A stretch of DNA of 64,000 nt, taken from assembly GCF_030530745.1 (NCBI RefSeq), contig NZ_JAUMUI010000001.1, positions 106,961 through 170,960 on the forward strand, written 5' to 3'. Positions 25,537 through 34,815 of this stretch are shown in pieces (the stretch's first letter is position 1; the number at the start of each line of letters is the position of its first letter). The notes under the pieces are model-generated. The model was not told the origin of the DNA. It searched no databases and was given only the letters and a program-made list of their open reading frames with translations. The position numbers and the translations under genes are program-made. The stretch comes from Neisseria sp. (GTDB lineage Bacteria > Pseudomonadota > Gammaproteobacteria > Burkholderiales > Neisseriaceae).

Positions 25537-26259
25537 TCAGGCGAAATCGCCCCATAATGCCTGCATGGCAGCGATAGCCGCCAGCGCGGCGGTTTCGGTG
25601 CGCAAAACGCGCGGGCCGAGTTTGACCGATTCGAAACCGGCATCAAACGCCGACTGCTCTTCCGCCGCCGTCCAACCTCCTTCGGGGCCGGCCATCAAAA
25701 CAATACCCTGCGGATCAGGCTTGATGCTGTTCAAACTGCGTGCCCGGTTAAGGCTCATCAGCAGGCGCGAACCCTCGGGCAAACCTGCCAAGGCTTCGCG
25801 GTAAGGCAACAGCGGCAGCACTTTCGGCACCACGTTGCGCCCGCTTTGCTCGCAGGCCGACACCACAATATCCTGCCAACGCGCCGAACGCTTGTCGGCC
25901 CGCTCGCCGCTCAAACGCACCACGCAACGCTCGCTCAACACCGGCCTGATTTCGGCAACGCCCAATTCCACACTTTTTTGCAGGGTGAAATCCATACGCT
26001 CGCCGCTGGAAACGGCCTGCACCAGCGTAATACGCAGCGGCGATTCGTTGTCTGCCCCTTCTTCGCGCAAAATCTCGGCCTGCGCGCGGCGCTTTTCCAA
26101 AAGCGCCAAACGGGCGGGATAAGCCTTGCCGTTGCCGTTAAACAGCACGATTTCTTCATGCGCGCGCGTGCGCAGCACATTCAGGTGGCGCACCACATTA
26201 TCGGGCAAATCAAGCAATTGGCCGGAAGATAAAGCATAGGGGACATAAAAGCGTGGCAT
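25537..26259 (-). CDS. rsmE: 16S rRNA m3U1498 methyltransferase
   Basis: 240 residues. An N-terminal PUA-like domain (residues 1-70, VVRHLNVLRTRAHEEIVLFNGNG) precedes a SPOUT domain with SAM-knot motifs VLMAGPEGGWTAAEE and VKLGPRVLRTETAALAAIAAMQA. RsmE methylates U1498 of 16S rRNA as a dimer. Full length. Confidence 0.93.
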   Translation of the reverse strand: MPRFYVPYALSSGQLLDLPDNVVRHLNVLRTRAHEEIVLFNGNGKAYPARLALLEKRRAQAEILREEGADNESPLRITLVQAVSSGERMDFTLQKSVELGVAEIRPVLSERCVVRLSGERADKRSARWQDIVVSACEQSGRNVVPKVLPLLPYREALAGLPEGSRLLMSLNRARSLNSIKPDPQGIVLMAGPEGGWTAAEEQSAFDAGFESVKLGPRVLRTETAALAAIAAMQALWGDFA

Positions 26260-26342
26260 TGTGTTGGTATCGTCGGCTGAAAAAAGTTAATATTGTCGTT
26301 TTCAGGCCGAAATGGCAAGCATTTAATCTTTAAGGATACATC

Positions 26343-27131
26343 GTGTTAAACAGACTGCATATGCTGGTGCGTGAAGTGGCGCAAACCGAAGTGATGCCAC
26401 GTTTTCTCGACGTGGGCATCAGCCGCAAAGCCGACGGTTCGCTGCTGACCGAAGCCGATTTGGCCGCACAGGCGGCATTTGCAGCCAAACTGCCCGCGAT
26501 TATCGACTGCCCCATGCTGGGTGAAGAAATGCCTCCGCAGCGCCAAAACGAATTATGGCGGTATAACAGGCAAGGATTATGGGTGGTCGACCCCATCGAC
26601 GGCACCAACAACTTCATCAACGGCCTGCCGCATTTCGCTTTATCGTGCGCCTTTATCCGCAACGGCCGCCCGCAACTGGGCGTGATTTACAGCCCCGTAA
26701 GCGACGAATGCTTTTACGCCGAACGCGGCGGCGGCGCGTTTCTCAACGGCCGCCCGCTGCCGTTGCGCAATGTGGGTAAACAGCTGCACGAAGCCATCGC
26801 CGGCGTGGAAATCAAATACCTGCGCTCGGGCAAACTTTCCAGCCGCATGAACACGCTGGCGCCGTTCGGCAGCATACGCAGCATGGGCAGCAGCACGCTG
26901 GACTGGTGCTATCTGGCTTCGGGCCGCTACGATATCTATGTGCACGGCGGCCAAAAACTATGGGACTACGCCGCCGGCGCACTGATTTTTGAAGAAGCAG
27001 GCGGCAAACTGGCCACCTTGGAAGGCGATGATTTCTGGAGCGGCGAGCATGTGTTCAAGCGTTCGGTGATTGCGGGTTTGCAAGATGAATTGTTTGCAAA
27101 ATGGCTGAAATGGATTCGCGAAAACCAATAA
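26343..27131 (+). CDS. Inositol monophosphatase family protein
   Basis: 262 residues from a GTG start at 26343, chosen because AAGGA (26332-26336) lies seven bases before it. The metal-binding motifs are GEEMPP (near 61-66), WVVDPIDGTNNFINGLP (about 81-97) and KLWDYAAGALIFEEAGG (about 205-221), as in SuhB, CysQ and related magnesium phosphatases. Substrate could be inositol phosphate, PAP or another sugar phosphate; motif spacing alone does not decide. It stands alone, divergent from rsmE. Confidence 0.85.
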   Translation: MLNRLHMLVREVAQTEVMPRFLDVGISRKADGSLLTEADLAAQAAFAAKLPAIIDCPMLGEEMPPQRQNELWRYNRQGLWVVDPIDGTNNFINGLPHFALSCAFIRNGRPQLGVIYSPVSDECFYAERGGGAFLNGRPLPLRNVGKQLHEAIAGVEIKYLRSGKLSSRMNTLAPFGSIRSMGSSTLDWCYLASGRYDIYVHGGQKLWDYAAGALIFEEAGGKLATLEGDDFWSGEHVFKRSVIAGLQDELFAKWLKWIRENQ

Positions 27132-27322
27132 CGCCGCCCTGCCCCGCGCATGGCCTGCAAACGGCCTCTTAACAAGCCGTATGAATAAACCGCATAAAAC
27201 ACAAAAACTTCCTGAAAATTATATTCAAAACGATTATGCTATTTGCAAACAAACAACAATGAACGTAAATTGTGAAAATAATTGCACAGATTAACGCCAT
27301 TTAAAGCTAACTGGTTTAGAAT

Positions 27323-27438
27323 GCAAACCGCTGGCACCGCTAACGCCTTTTCTCTCCCTTGAGGCGGGTGCCGGTAAGACGTTTTCCCGCAATGTATTGG
27401 CCATTCATACTTCTCCCTTGGTATGAATGGTTTTTTTT
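27323..27438 (+). ncRNA. Candidate small regulatory RNA with twin C/U-rich loops
   Basis: A TAGAAT box (27317-27322) precedes two stem-loops. Stem 1 pairs GGCACC (27333-27338) with GGTGCC (27367-27372) and CGCC (27344-27347) with GGCG (27363-27366). Stem 2 is a perfect 10-bp terminator stem, CCATTCATAC (27401-27410) with GTATGAATGG (27421-27430), followed by eight T residues. The 9-mer TCTCCCTTG lies in both loops (27353-27361 and 27412-27420) and could pair with Shine-Dalgarno sequences. Start and expression are inferred; the terminator direction fixes the strand. Confidence 0.55.
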
Positions 27439-27498
27439 ATCTGCAGAATACCGCCCTGCCGTTTTTTACGGTTAAAGCCGTCTGAAACACCCAACCGT

Positions 27499-27577
27499 CG
27501 TCATGCTCGGGCTTGACCCGAGCATCTTCTATTTCTTTCGAAACAATGAGATGCTCGGGTCAAGCCCGAGCATGACG
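27499..27577. repeat. Near-perfect palindromic repeat (TCGGGCTTGACCCGA family)
   Basis: CGTCATGCTCGGGCTTGACC starts the left arm and its exact complement ends the element; GAGCATCT/AGATGCTC extend the stem around a short AT-rich centre. Confidence 0.8.
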
Positions 27578-27767
27578 TAAGGGCTTTACAATATCGGCTA
27601 ATTTTGTACAGGCCTCAGGCCGTCTGAAAACGGCGCCGGAAACCTGATTGCGCCGAATCCTATCCCCAAAGCCCCAACCTTAAAAGCCTCCCGAAACCTC
27701 CCCGCCGCCGCAACCGCTTATGCTATGATTCAAACCGTTTATCAACCCTGTTTTCAAAGGAAAAAAC

Positions 27768-29672
27768 ATGTCTTGGTCGGCAGCAGACAGCGCTTCGCTT
27801 TACGGTATCCGCCATTGGGGCGACCGCTATTTTTCAGTGGGTGAAAACGGCCGCGTGATGGTGCGGCCGAACGACCAAAGCAGCACAGAAGTCGATTTAT
27901 ACGGCTTGGTGGCGCAACTCAACAGACGCGGGCAGGATCTGCCCATGCTGTTCCGCTTTCCCGATATCCTGCAAGACCGCGTGGCGCGGCTGTGTGCGGC
28001 GTTCAACCGTTCCATACGCAAAAACAGTTATCAAGGCAGATATACGGCGATTTATCCGATTAAGGTCAACCAGCAGGAAAGCGTGGTTAAAAACATCATC
28101 GTACCGAAAAACAGCGAGGTTTCCATCGGCCTCGAAGCCGGTTCCAAACCCGAGCTGATGATTGTTTTGGCGTTCGCCCCCAAAGGCGGGACCATCGTGT
28201 GCAACGGCTATAAAGACCGCGACTTCATCCGCCTGGCGCTGATGGGGCAACGGCTCGGCCATCAGGTATTTATCGTGATTGAAAAAGAATCCGAAGTGGA
28301 TTTGGTGATTCAAGAATCGCAAAACCTCGGCATCAAGGCCAATATCGGCCTGCGCGTGCGACTTTCTTCACTCTCGTCGAGCAAGTGGGCCGACACCGGC
28401 GGCGAAAAAGGCAAGTTCGGCCTTTCCGCCGCGCAGCTGATTTCCGCCGTGGAAAAACTCACCGCCGCCAATCTGGCCGACACGGTCAAACTGATGCACT
28501 TTCACATGGGTTCGCAGATTTCCAATATCGCCGACTACCGCATGGGCTTCAAAGAAGCCGTGCGCTATTTCGCCGAGCTGCGCGGCCTGGGGCTGCCGAT
28601 TGAGTATGTCGACGTGGGCGGCGGCCTCGGCGTGGACTACGACGGCACGCACTCGCGCAATGAGAGCTCCATCAACTACGACATGGGCGAATATTCGCAC
28701 ACCATCGTTTCGATGCTGGCCGAATACTGCAACGAACACAACGTGCCGCACCCGCATATTTTTTCGGAATCCGGCCGCGCCATGACCGCGCATCACGCCG
28801 TGCTGGTGATGAACGTTACCGATGTCGAACGCCTGCCCGAACAGGTTCCCGAAACCTCCGGCGAAGAAAACCTTTCTTTCGCCACCAAAAAGCTGATTGC
28901 CTGTCTCGACATCAACGACAGCGAAATGGTTACCGAAACCTATTACCGCATCGGCCACTATCTCACCGAAGTAACCGAGCTTTATCTCGAAGGCAAAGTG
29001 CCGCTGAAAGAAAAAGCGCTGGCCGAACAGCTCCACGCCGTATTGTGCCGCCGTCTGAAAAACCAGCTTCAGGCAGACCGGCGCTCGCAGCGTCAGGTTT
29101 ACGACGATTTAACCGACAAACTGGCCGACAAATATTTCTGCAACTTCAGCGTGTTCCAAAGCCTGCCCGACACTTGGGCCATCGGCCAGGTGCTGCCCGT
29201 TATGCCGCTGCACCGCCTTAACGAGCGCCCTACCCGCCGCGCCGTATTGCAGGATTTAACCTGCGATTCAGACGGCAAAATCAGCCAGTATGTTGATCAG
29301 CAAAGCATAGAATCCAGCATGAGCGTGCACGATTTAATCCCCGGCGAACCGTATGTTTTGGGCGTGTTTATGGTGGGCGCGTATCAGGAAATCCTCGGCG
29401 ATATGCACAACCTCTTCGGCGACACCGATTCGGTCAACGTTTATGTGCGCAACGACGGCAGTATCGAATTTGCCGGCATGGAAGAACACGACACCATCGA
29501 GGATATGCTGCATTATGTGCACCTTTCCACCAACGAAGTGATCAACAAATTCGAAGAAAAAACCCGCTGGGCGCAATTGCAAGCTGCCGAACGCAGGCTT
29601 TACACCGCCGAATTTCTGCACGCGCTCAAACAAAGCAGCTATCTGAGTACCGAAACGGAAGACGGAATCTAA
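27768..29672 (+). CDS. speA: Biosynthetic arginine decarboxylase
   Basis: 634 residues from ATG 27768 with AAAGGAAAAAAC upstream. It is a fold-III PLP decarboxylase: the lysine that binds PLP is in YPIKVNQQ (about residue 99), the glycine-rich phosphate site is [13 protein letters not shown], and the C-terminal barrel carries the [11 protein letters not shown] and [18 protein letters not shown] motifs. SpeA makes agmatine from arginine, the substrate for SpeB (3049-4017). No N-terminal signal peptide is seen, so it is probably cytoplasmic. Confidence 0.95.
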   Translation: MSWSAADSASLYGIRHWGDRYFSVGENGRVMVRPNDQSSTEVDLYGLVAQLNRRGQDLPMLFRFPDILQDRVARLCAAFNRSIRKNSYQGRYTAIYPIKVNQQESVVKNIIVPKNSEVSIGLEAGSKPELMIVLAFAPKGGTIVCNGYKDRDFIRLALMGQRLGHQVFIVIEKESEVDLVIQESQNLGIKANIGLRVRLSSLSSSKWADTGGEKGKFGLSAAQLISAVEKLTAANLADTVKLMHFHMGSQISNIADYRMGFKEAVRYFAELRGLGLPIEYVDVGGGLGVDYDGTHSRNESSINYDMGEYSHTIVSMLAEYCNEHNVPHPHIFSESGRAMTAHHAVLVMNVTDVERLPEQVPETSGEENLSFATKKLIACLDINDSEMVTETYYRIGHYLTEVTELYLEGKVPLKEKALAEQLHAVLCRRLKNQLQADRRSQRQVYDDLTDKLADKYFCNFSVFQSLPDTWAIGQVLPVMPLHRLNERPTRRAVLQDLTCDSDGKISQYVDQQSIESSMSVHDLIPGEPYVLGVFMVGAYQEILGDMHNLFGDTDSVNVYVRNDGSIEFAGMEEHDTIEDMLHYVHLSTNEVINKFEEKTRWAQLQAAERRLYTAEFLHALKQSSYLSTETEDGI

Positions 29673-29678
29673 AAAAGC

Positions 29679-29845
29679 TGAGACCTTTGCGAAACTGCTT
29701 TGTCCGTTTTCAAACCTCTGCGTCATGATCAGGCTCGACCCGAGCATCTTCTTGTTTTAAAAGAAAAAGATATACCCGGGGCAAGCCCGGGTATGACGAA
29801 ATAGAATAAACTCAGGATTAAAACGGCTGTTTTGCAAAGGTCTCA
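29679..29845. repeat. TGAGACCTTTGC-ended repeat enclosing a palindrome
   Basis: Inverted ends TGAGACCTTTGC (29679-29690) and GCAAAGGTCTCA (29834-29845) are perfect over 12 bp. The interior is the TCGGGCTTGACC-type palindrome (about 29723-29800). A larger copy is at 45552-45863. Confidence 0.75.
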
Positions 29846-29863
29846 GGCTGCCGATATTTTTTT

Positions 29864-29920
29864 GAACTGCACCCCCAAAGTCGGACACCCTCCGACTTAG
29901 AAAGGTGCAGTTCATTTTTT
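29864..29920 (+). terminator. Two-part stem terminator after speA
   Basis: GAACTGCACC (29864-29873) pairs with GGTGCAGTTC (29904-29913), and AGTCGGA with TCCGACT inside it, followed by ATTTTTT. The sequence resembles the ends of IS3-type insertion sequences (TGAACTGCACC...AGTCGGA), so it may be an IS relic now serving as terminator. Confidence 0.65.
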
Positions 29921-29951
29921 CAGACGGCCTCATACATCCGATCGAGCCGGA

Positions 29952-32804
29952 TTAATCCTCATACGCTTCCATGGGCGGGCAGGAGCAAACCAGATTCTTG
30001 TCGCCGAACACGTCGTCCACACGGTTGACGCTCGGCCAGAATTTGTGTTCGCGCACATAGGGCAGCGGGAACACGGCTTCTTCGCGGCTGTAGGCGCGGT
30101 TCCATTCGCCGGCCACGTCGGCGGCTGTGTGCGGCGCGTTGATGAGCGGGTTGTCGTCTTTCGGCCACTCGCCGTCCTGCACTTTTTTCACTTCCTGCCT
30201 GATGGCTTTCAGGGCGGCGGTGAAGCGGTCGAGTTCGGCTTTGCTTTCGCTCTCGGTCGGCTCGATCATCAGCGTGCCGGGCACGGGGAACGACACGGTG
30301 GGGGCGTGAAAGCCGTAGTCCATCAGGCGTTTGGCGATGTCGGTTTCGGTGATGCCGCTCTCGGCTTTGAGCGGGCGCAGGTCGACGATGCACTCGTGCG
30401 CCACGCGGCCGTTTTTGCCGGTGTAGAGAATCGGGTAATCTTCTCCCAGTTTTTTCGCCACATAGTTGGCATTCAACAGCGCCCACTGAGTGGCCTGCTC
30501 CATGCCCTGTTTACCCATCATGGTGATGTACATCCAGGTAATCGGCAGAATGCCTGCCGAACCGTAGGGCGCGGCGGAAACGGCACCCATGCCCTCGGCA
30601 ACGCCTTCTACGGGCGTTACGCTGTGGCCGGGGGCAAACGGGGCGAGGTGGGCTTTGAGGCCGATGGGCCCCACACCCGGGCCGCCGCCGCCGTGCGGGA
30701 TGCAGAAAGTTTTGTGCAGGTTCATGTGCAATACGTCGGCTCCGACTTCGGCAGGCTGCATGATGCCGATTTGGGCGTTCATGTTGGCGCCGTCCATATA
30801 AACCTGACCACCGTGATCGTGGATGATGCGGCAGATGTCGCGGATACCTTCTTCATACACGCCGTGGGTGGAGGGGTAGGTAATCATCAGCGCGCCCAAG
30901 CGGTCTTGATGCTCGGCGGCTTTGGCTTTCAAATCGTCAATGTCGACGTTGCCGTTTTCATCGGTTTTCACCACCACAACCTTCATGCCCATCATATGTG
31001 CGGATGCCGGGTTGGTGCCGTGGGCGGACTGGGGAATCAGGCACACGTCGCGGCCGGGTTGGCCGTTGGCTTCGTGGAAGCGGCGGATGGCCAGAAGGCC
31101 GGCGTATTCGCCCTGCGCGCCGGAATTGGGTTGGAGCGAAACGGCATCGAACCCGGTAACGGCTTTGAGCTGCTCCTGCACATCGTGCAGCAGCTGCGCG
31201 TAGCCCCTGGTTTGTTCCGACGGGGCAAACGGGTGGATATTGGCGAATTCGGGCCAGGTAATCGGGACCATTTCGGCAGTGGCGTTGAGCTTCATGGTGC
31301 AGCTGCCCAGCGAAATCATGCTGCGGTTCATCGCCAGGTCGCGGTCTTCCAGCTTTTTCAGGTAGCGCAGCATTTCGTGTTCGGTGTGGTAGCGGTTGAA
31401 CACTTCGTGGGTGAGGATTTCATCGCTGCGCAGCAGGTTTTCAGGCAGCCTGAAAACCGCTTCGGCAGGCAGGGTGAGCGTGTTTTTGCCGCTGAACAGG
31501 GAATACAGCACCGCCAGCTCTTCGCGGGTGGATTCTTCGCTGAACGCCACGGCGATGCGGGTGCTGCCGGCGCGGCGCAGGTTGTAGCCCGCATTCAGTG
31601 CGCTGCGGTAAGTTTCGTCTGCCTTGGTTTCATTGCCGCACTCCACCAGCACAGTGTCGAAAAAGACTTCGTGCACCACATTGAGGCCGTCTGAAACCAG
31701 CGCGTCGGCAAAGGCGGAAGCCAGTGCGTGGATGCGTTTGGCAATGCGCTTCACGCCTTCGGGGCCGTGGTAAACGGCATACATGCCGGCCAGGTTGGCC
31801 AGCAGTGCCTGTGCGGTGCAGATGTTGGAAGTGGCTTTTTCGCGGCGGATATGCTGCTCGCGGGTGGAGAGCGCCATGCGCAGCGCGGGCTTGCCGCGTG
31901 CGTCTTTCGATACGCCGATAATGCGGCCGGGGGCGGAGCGTTTGTATTCGTCTTTAAACGCGAAATAAGCCGCGTGCGGGCCGCCGAAGGCCATCGGCAC
32001 ACCGAAGCGCTGGGTGCTGCCCAAGGCGATATCCGCCCCCAGCCCGGCAGGGGATTTCAGCAATACCAGGCTCATCACATCGGCGGCAACGGCCACAACC
32101 GCGCCTTTTTCTTTCAAACGGCCGATAACTTCCTGCAAATCGGCAACATCGCCGTCTTTGCCTACGTATTGGAACAGCGCGCCGAAGAAATCGCCTTCGG
32201 AGGCCGTCTGAAAATCCCCGACAACCAATTCGAAACCGAAATATTTGGCGCGGGTCTGCATCACATCCAGCGTTTGCGGATACACGCGTTCGTCTACAAA
32301 AAAGCGGTTGCTTTTCACCTTGCTCACGCGCTTGGCCATCGCCACTGCTTCAGCGGCGGCAGTGGCTTCATCCAGCAGCGACGCGCCTGCGGTATCGAAG
32401 CCGGTCAAATCCAAACACACCTGCTGAAAATTGAGCAGCGCCTGCAGGCGGCCTTGGGCGATTTCGGCCTGATACGGCGTGTAGGCGGTGTACCAGCCTG
32501 GGTTTTCCAGCACGTTGCGCAGAATCACGTTCGGCAGGCGGGTCGGATAATAGCCCAGCCCGATGTAGCTTTTGTTCACTTTATTGCGCACGGCAACCGC
32601 TTTGATTTTCGCCAGCGCGTCGGCTTCGGTGAGCGCCTCAGGCAGCTTGAGTTCGGACGGCATACGGATGCTTTGCGGCACGGTGTTGCCGATAAAGCCC
32701 GCCATATCTTTTTCGCCCAACGCCGATAGCAGCGCGGCTTCGTCGTTAAAGCTGATATGGCGGGAGGCGAATTCGTTGTTGTCAAACAATTCGTTGAAAT
32801 TCAT
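29952..32804 (-). CDS. gcvP: Glycine dehydrogenase (decarboxylating), P protein
   Basis: 950 residues from ATG 32804 ([16 protein letters not shown]), with AAAGGAAA upstream; an in-frame ATG at 32843 is not needed. The single-chain P protein has two PLP-enzyme-like halves; the PLP lysine lies in [20 protein letters not shown] (near residue 700). It decarboxylates glycine and passes aminomethyl to the H protein in the glycine cleavage system. gcvT and gcvH are not in this window. I see no glycine riboswitch in the 180 bp upstream. An IS1016-like element is inserted 179 bp before the start. Confidence 0.95.
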   Translation of the reverse strand: MNFNELFDNNEFASRHISFNDEAALLSALGEKDMAGFIGNTVPQSIRMPSELKLPEALTEADALAKIKAVAVRNKVNKSYIGLGYYPTRLPNVILRNVLENPGWYTAYTPYQAEIAQGRLQALLNFQQVCLDLTGFDTAGASLLDEATAAAEAVAMAKRVSKVKSNRFFVDERVYPQTLDVMQTRAKYFGFELVVGDFQTASEGDFFGALFQYVGKDGDVADLQEVIGRLKEKGAVVAVAADVMSLVLLKSPAGLGADIALGSTQRFGVPMAFGGPHAAYFAFKDEYKRSAPGRIIGVSKDARGKPALRMALSTREQHIRREKATSNICTAQALLANLAGMYAVYHGPEGVKRIAKRIHALASAFADALVSDGLNVVHEVFFDTVLVECGNETKADETYRSALNAGYNLRRAGSTRIAVAFSEESTREELAVLYSLFSGKNTLTLPAEAVFRLPENLLRSDEILTHEVFNRYHTEHEMLRYLKKLEDRDLAMNRSMISLGSCTMKLNATAEMVPITWPEFANIHPFAPSEQTRGYAQLLHDVQEQLKAVTGFDAVSLQPNSGAQGEYAGLLAIRRFHEANGQPGRDVCLIPQSAHGTNPASAHMMGMKVVVVKTDENGNVDIDDLKAKAAEHQDRLGALMITYPSTHGVYEEGIRDICRIIHDHGGQVYMDGANMNAQIGIMQPAEVGADVLHMNLHKTFCIPHGGGGPGVGPIGLKAHLAPFAPGHSVTPVEGVAEGMGAVSAAPYGSAGILPITWMYITMMGKQGMEQATQWALLNANYVAKKLGEDYPILYTGKNGRVAHECIVDLRPLKAESGITETDIAKRLMDYGFHAPTVSFPVPGTLMIEPTESESKAELDRFTAALKAIRQEVKKVQDGEWPKDDNPLINAPHTAADVAGEWNRAYSREEAVFPLPYVREHKFWPSVNRVDDVFGDKNLVCSCPPMEAYED

Positions 32805-32983
32805 GGATTTTCCTTTGTATGCGTAAAAAAGCGGCCTGCGCACGGCCTGCTGTTTGAAACGGGGGTAATTTTAAACGCTTTTGCGGGTTTGACGGGAGTT
32901 TTCTTAAATAGAAATTTCCCTAGAGAAACATTGCCGACATTTTATCATTTTGAGTAGATTTAATCAGAAAATAAAAATATTTT

Positions 32984-33696
32984 GGGGCTGACGTAGATTA
33001 GCAGTCATGATAGGCTGCTAAAATGAAAATAACCCATTGTAAATTAAATAAATCCGTACAGAAAAAGCTGCTTGAATTTTTTGTACTGGAAGTTACCGCC
33101 CGTTCCGCTGCGGATATTCTAGGCATCCAGCCCAACTCGGCCATGCTGTTTTACCGCAAAATCCGCCAAGTCATCGCCTATCATTTGGCAGTGCATGCAG
33201 AGGAAGTCTTTGACGGTGCGGTGGAGTTGGACGAAAGCTATTTCGGCGGACAGCGCAAAGGCAAACGCGGCAGGGGTGCGGCAGGCAAAGTCGCCGTCTT
33301 CGGCATCCTGAAACGGCAAGGCAAAGTGTTTACCCTTGTGGTTGATAACACCGGTCAGGATACTTTACTTCCTGTTATCAAAAAGAAAATCATGCCGGAC
33401 AGTATCGTTTATACTGATTGTTACAAGAACTATGACGTACTGGACGTAAGCGGTTTTATCCACCACCGCATCAACCATTCCAAACAGTTTGCACAGCGCC
33501 AAAACCACATCAACGGCATTGAAAATTTTTGGAACCAGGCCAAACGCATTCTGCGCAAGTACAACGGAATTGATCGGAAATCTTTCCCACTGTTCTTGAA
33601 GGAATGCGAGTTTAGGTTTAACTTCGGCACACCAAGTCAGCAGCTCAAAACGCTGCGAAAATGGTGTGATGTTTAGAGCTAATCTACGTCAGCCCC
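32984..33696 (+). mobile_element. IS1016-like insertion sequence (IS1595 family)
   Basis: 713 bp, bounded by inverted repeats GGGGCTGACGTAGATTAG (left, from 32984) and CTAATCTACGTCAGCCCC (right, to 33696), 18 of 18 identical. It contains one uninterrupted transposase gene and is flanked by an exact 8-bp direct repeat. All parts needed for movement in cis are present, which suggests recent insertion. Confidence 0.93.
33023..33676 (+). CDS. IS1016-type transposase
   Basis: 217 residues, full length. The ISXO2-like DDE domain includes VELDESYFGGQRKGKRG (first Asp), SIVYTDCYKNYDVLD (second Asp) and HINGIENFWNQAKRILRKYNG (Glu). The N-terminus carries a helix-turn-helix-like section (RSAADILGIQPNSAMLFYRKI). 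It matches the IS1016 transposases of Neisseria and Haemophilus. The frame is intact. Confidence 0.93.
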   Translation: MKITHCKLNKSVQKKLLEFFVLEVTARSAADILGIQPNSAMLFYRKIRQVIAYHLAVHAEEVFDGAVELDESYFGGQRKGKRGRGAAGKVAVFGILKRQGKVFTLVVDNTGQDTLLPVIKKKIMPDSIVYTDCYKNYDVLDVSGFIHHRINHSKQFAQRQNHINGIENFWNQAKRILRKYNGIDRKSFPLFLKECEFRFNFGTPSQQLKTLRKWCDV

Positions 33697-33855
33697 AATA
33701 TTTTTGTCAATCAATTATCATAACATGATGAATAATTTAAATTATTTATTGACCTATTTGGCAGAATTGCAGACAATCCCCCTTTACAAAAAATACCTGT
33801 TCAAAACCAAACTCAATCCGCTTAACTTAAAATCCGTTTTTTAAAGGAGGTTATT

Positions 33856-34767
33856 TTGCATAACGACATTTTATATCAACAAGCAGTTGCTTACAGTTTG
33901 GAACATAATTTTCATAAAAAATTTTCCGAAGATCTCAACAAGCTAAAATCCGACTCGTTTGTTCTCAGCCAGATCGAAATTGACAACCTTCTGCCGGACA
34001 CGCCTACTGAAACAGGATTTGTTCATGATTCCGACATTCCGACAACCTCAATTTCCCTGCTTGCCTACCTATATGCACTGAACCTTTATCCGGTTGTTTA
34101 TGAAGGCGAAAACAATGGGCATCTGATTCGCCATGTAGTACCTAGAAAAGGACTGGAAAAACAGATAAGTTCCTACGGTTCAAATGAAACTTTTTATCCC
34201 CATGTAGACAACCCCGATTTACAGCTGCGCAATGAGCCGCTTCAAAGGTCAATTAAAACTCCTTCCCCCGATACGCTAACCCTGCTCTGCTTAAGGCAGC
34301 ATGAAGGTGTTGCAACCAGCATTTTATTATTAAACGATATACTGACTTTTTTATCTGAAGAAGAAAAACAGCTCTTGCAAGACCCTGTATTTTCAGTTAG
34401 CAGACCCGCCTCTTTTGCCGGCAGCCATACTACGGAAAATCTGCCCCTATTGATTCAACAATCTGACGGATCTTACATTTCCCGATTTGACTATCACAAT
34501 ATCTCCACACAATACAGTCATGGCCATATCAGTGCCTTAGAAAAATTCAAGCACATTTCAACAGATGAAACCATTTGGAAAGCCTTTTACCTCCAACCGG
34601 GACAGGCCGTTACGTTTGACAATCAAAAAACGTTACATACGCGCAACGGTTTCAAGCCCTATTTCAACGGTAAAGACAGATGGCTTTTGCGCGTATTCGG
34701 CCTGTATCACAAACCTTCTGACTGCTGCCTGGTTCCCGGCTCCAAACACCATTTGAAAACCCTGTAA
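33856..34767 (+). CDS. TauD/TfdA-like Fe(II)/2-oxoglutarate oxygenase
   Basis: 303 residues from TTG 33856; the very strong AAAGGAGG (33843-33850) five bases before it decides the start. The facial-triad motif is HVDN (H112, D114 approximately) and the distal His and 2-oxoglutarate Arg are in TLHTRNGF and DRWLLRVFG near the C-terminus. The layout resembles the clavaminate synthase-like group that hydroxylates free amino acids, but the substrate is unknown. Sequence is visibly AT-rich and has no internal uptake sequence, unlike its neighbours. It lies 151 bp from an IS and next to a TSUP permease, so transfer is likely. Confidence 0.75.
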   Translation: MHNDILYQQAVAYSLEHNFHKKFSEDLNKLKSDSFVLSQIEIDNLLPDTPTETGFVHDSDIPTTSISLLAYLYALNLYPVVYEGENNGHLIRHVVPRKGLEKQISSYGSNETFYPHVDNPDLQLRNEPLQRSIKTPSPDTLTLLCLRQHEGVATSILLLNDILTFLSEEEKQLLQDPVFSVSRPASFAGSHTTENLPLLIQQSDGSYISRFDYHNISTQYSHGHISALEKFKHISTDETIWKAFYLQPGQAVTFDNQKTLHTRNGFKPYFNGKDRWLLRVFGLYHKPSDCCLVPGSKHHLKTL

Positions 34768-34815
34768 TTTTTAAATTTACCTCTCGATTCTTTATTCAAA
34801 ACAGATAGGATTAAT

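Larger units (their letters stand above)
27132..27767. other. Long intergenic region with candidate sRNA and palindromic repeat
   Basis: 636 bp. From left: AT-rich promoter-like DNA (27180-27320), a candidate small RNA ending at a strong terminator (27323-27438), a near-perfect 79-bp palindrome (27499-27577), single uptake sequences (27478 and 27619), and an extended -10 box TGCTATGAT (27721-27729) for speA. No protein gene is supported. Confidence 0.75.
32976..33704. other. 8-bp target-site duplication around the IS
   Basis: AATATTTT directly repeats on both sides of the element (32976-32983 and 33697-33704). Eight base pairs is the duplication length of IS1595-family elements. Confidence 0.9.

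Noticed and set aside
30045-31694. Very long plus-strand open frame opposite gcvP
   Set aside because: It is the antisense shadow of the highly conserved gcvP; its translation is a His/Gly/Val-rich pattern with no recognisable domain and no ribosome binding site.
32805-32983. Glycine riboswitch upstream of gcvP
   Set aside because: No tandem or single glycine aptamer core could be found in the 180 bp before the start codon or beyond the IS.
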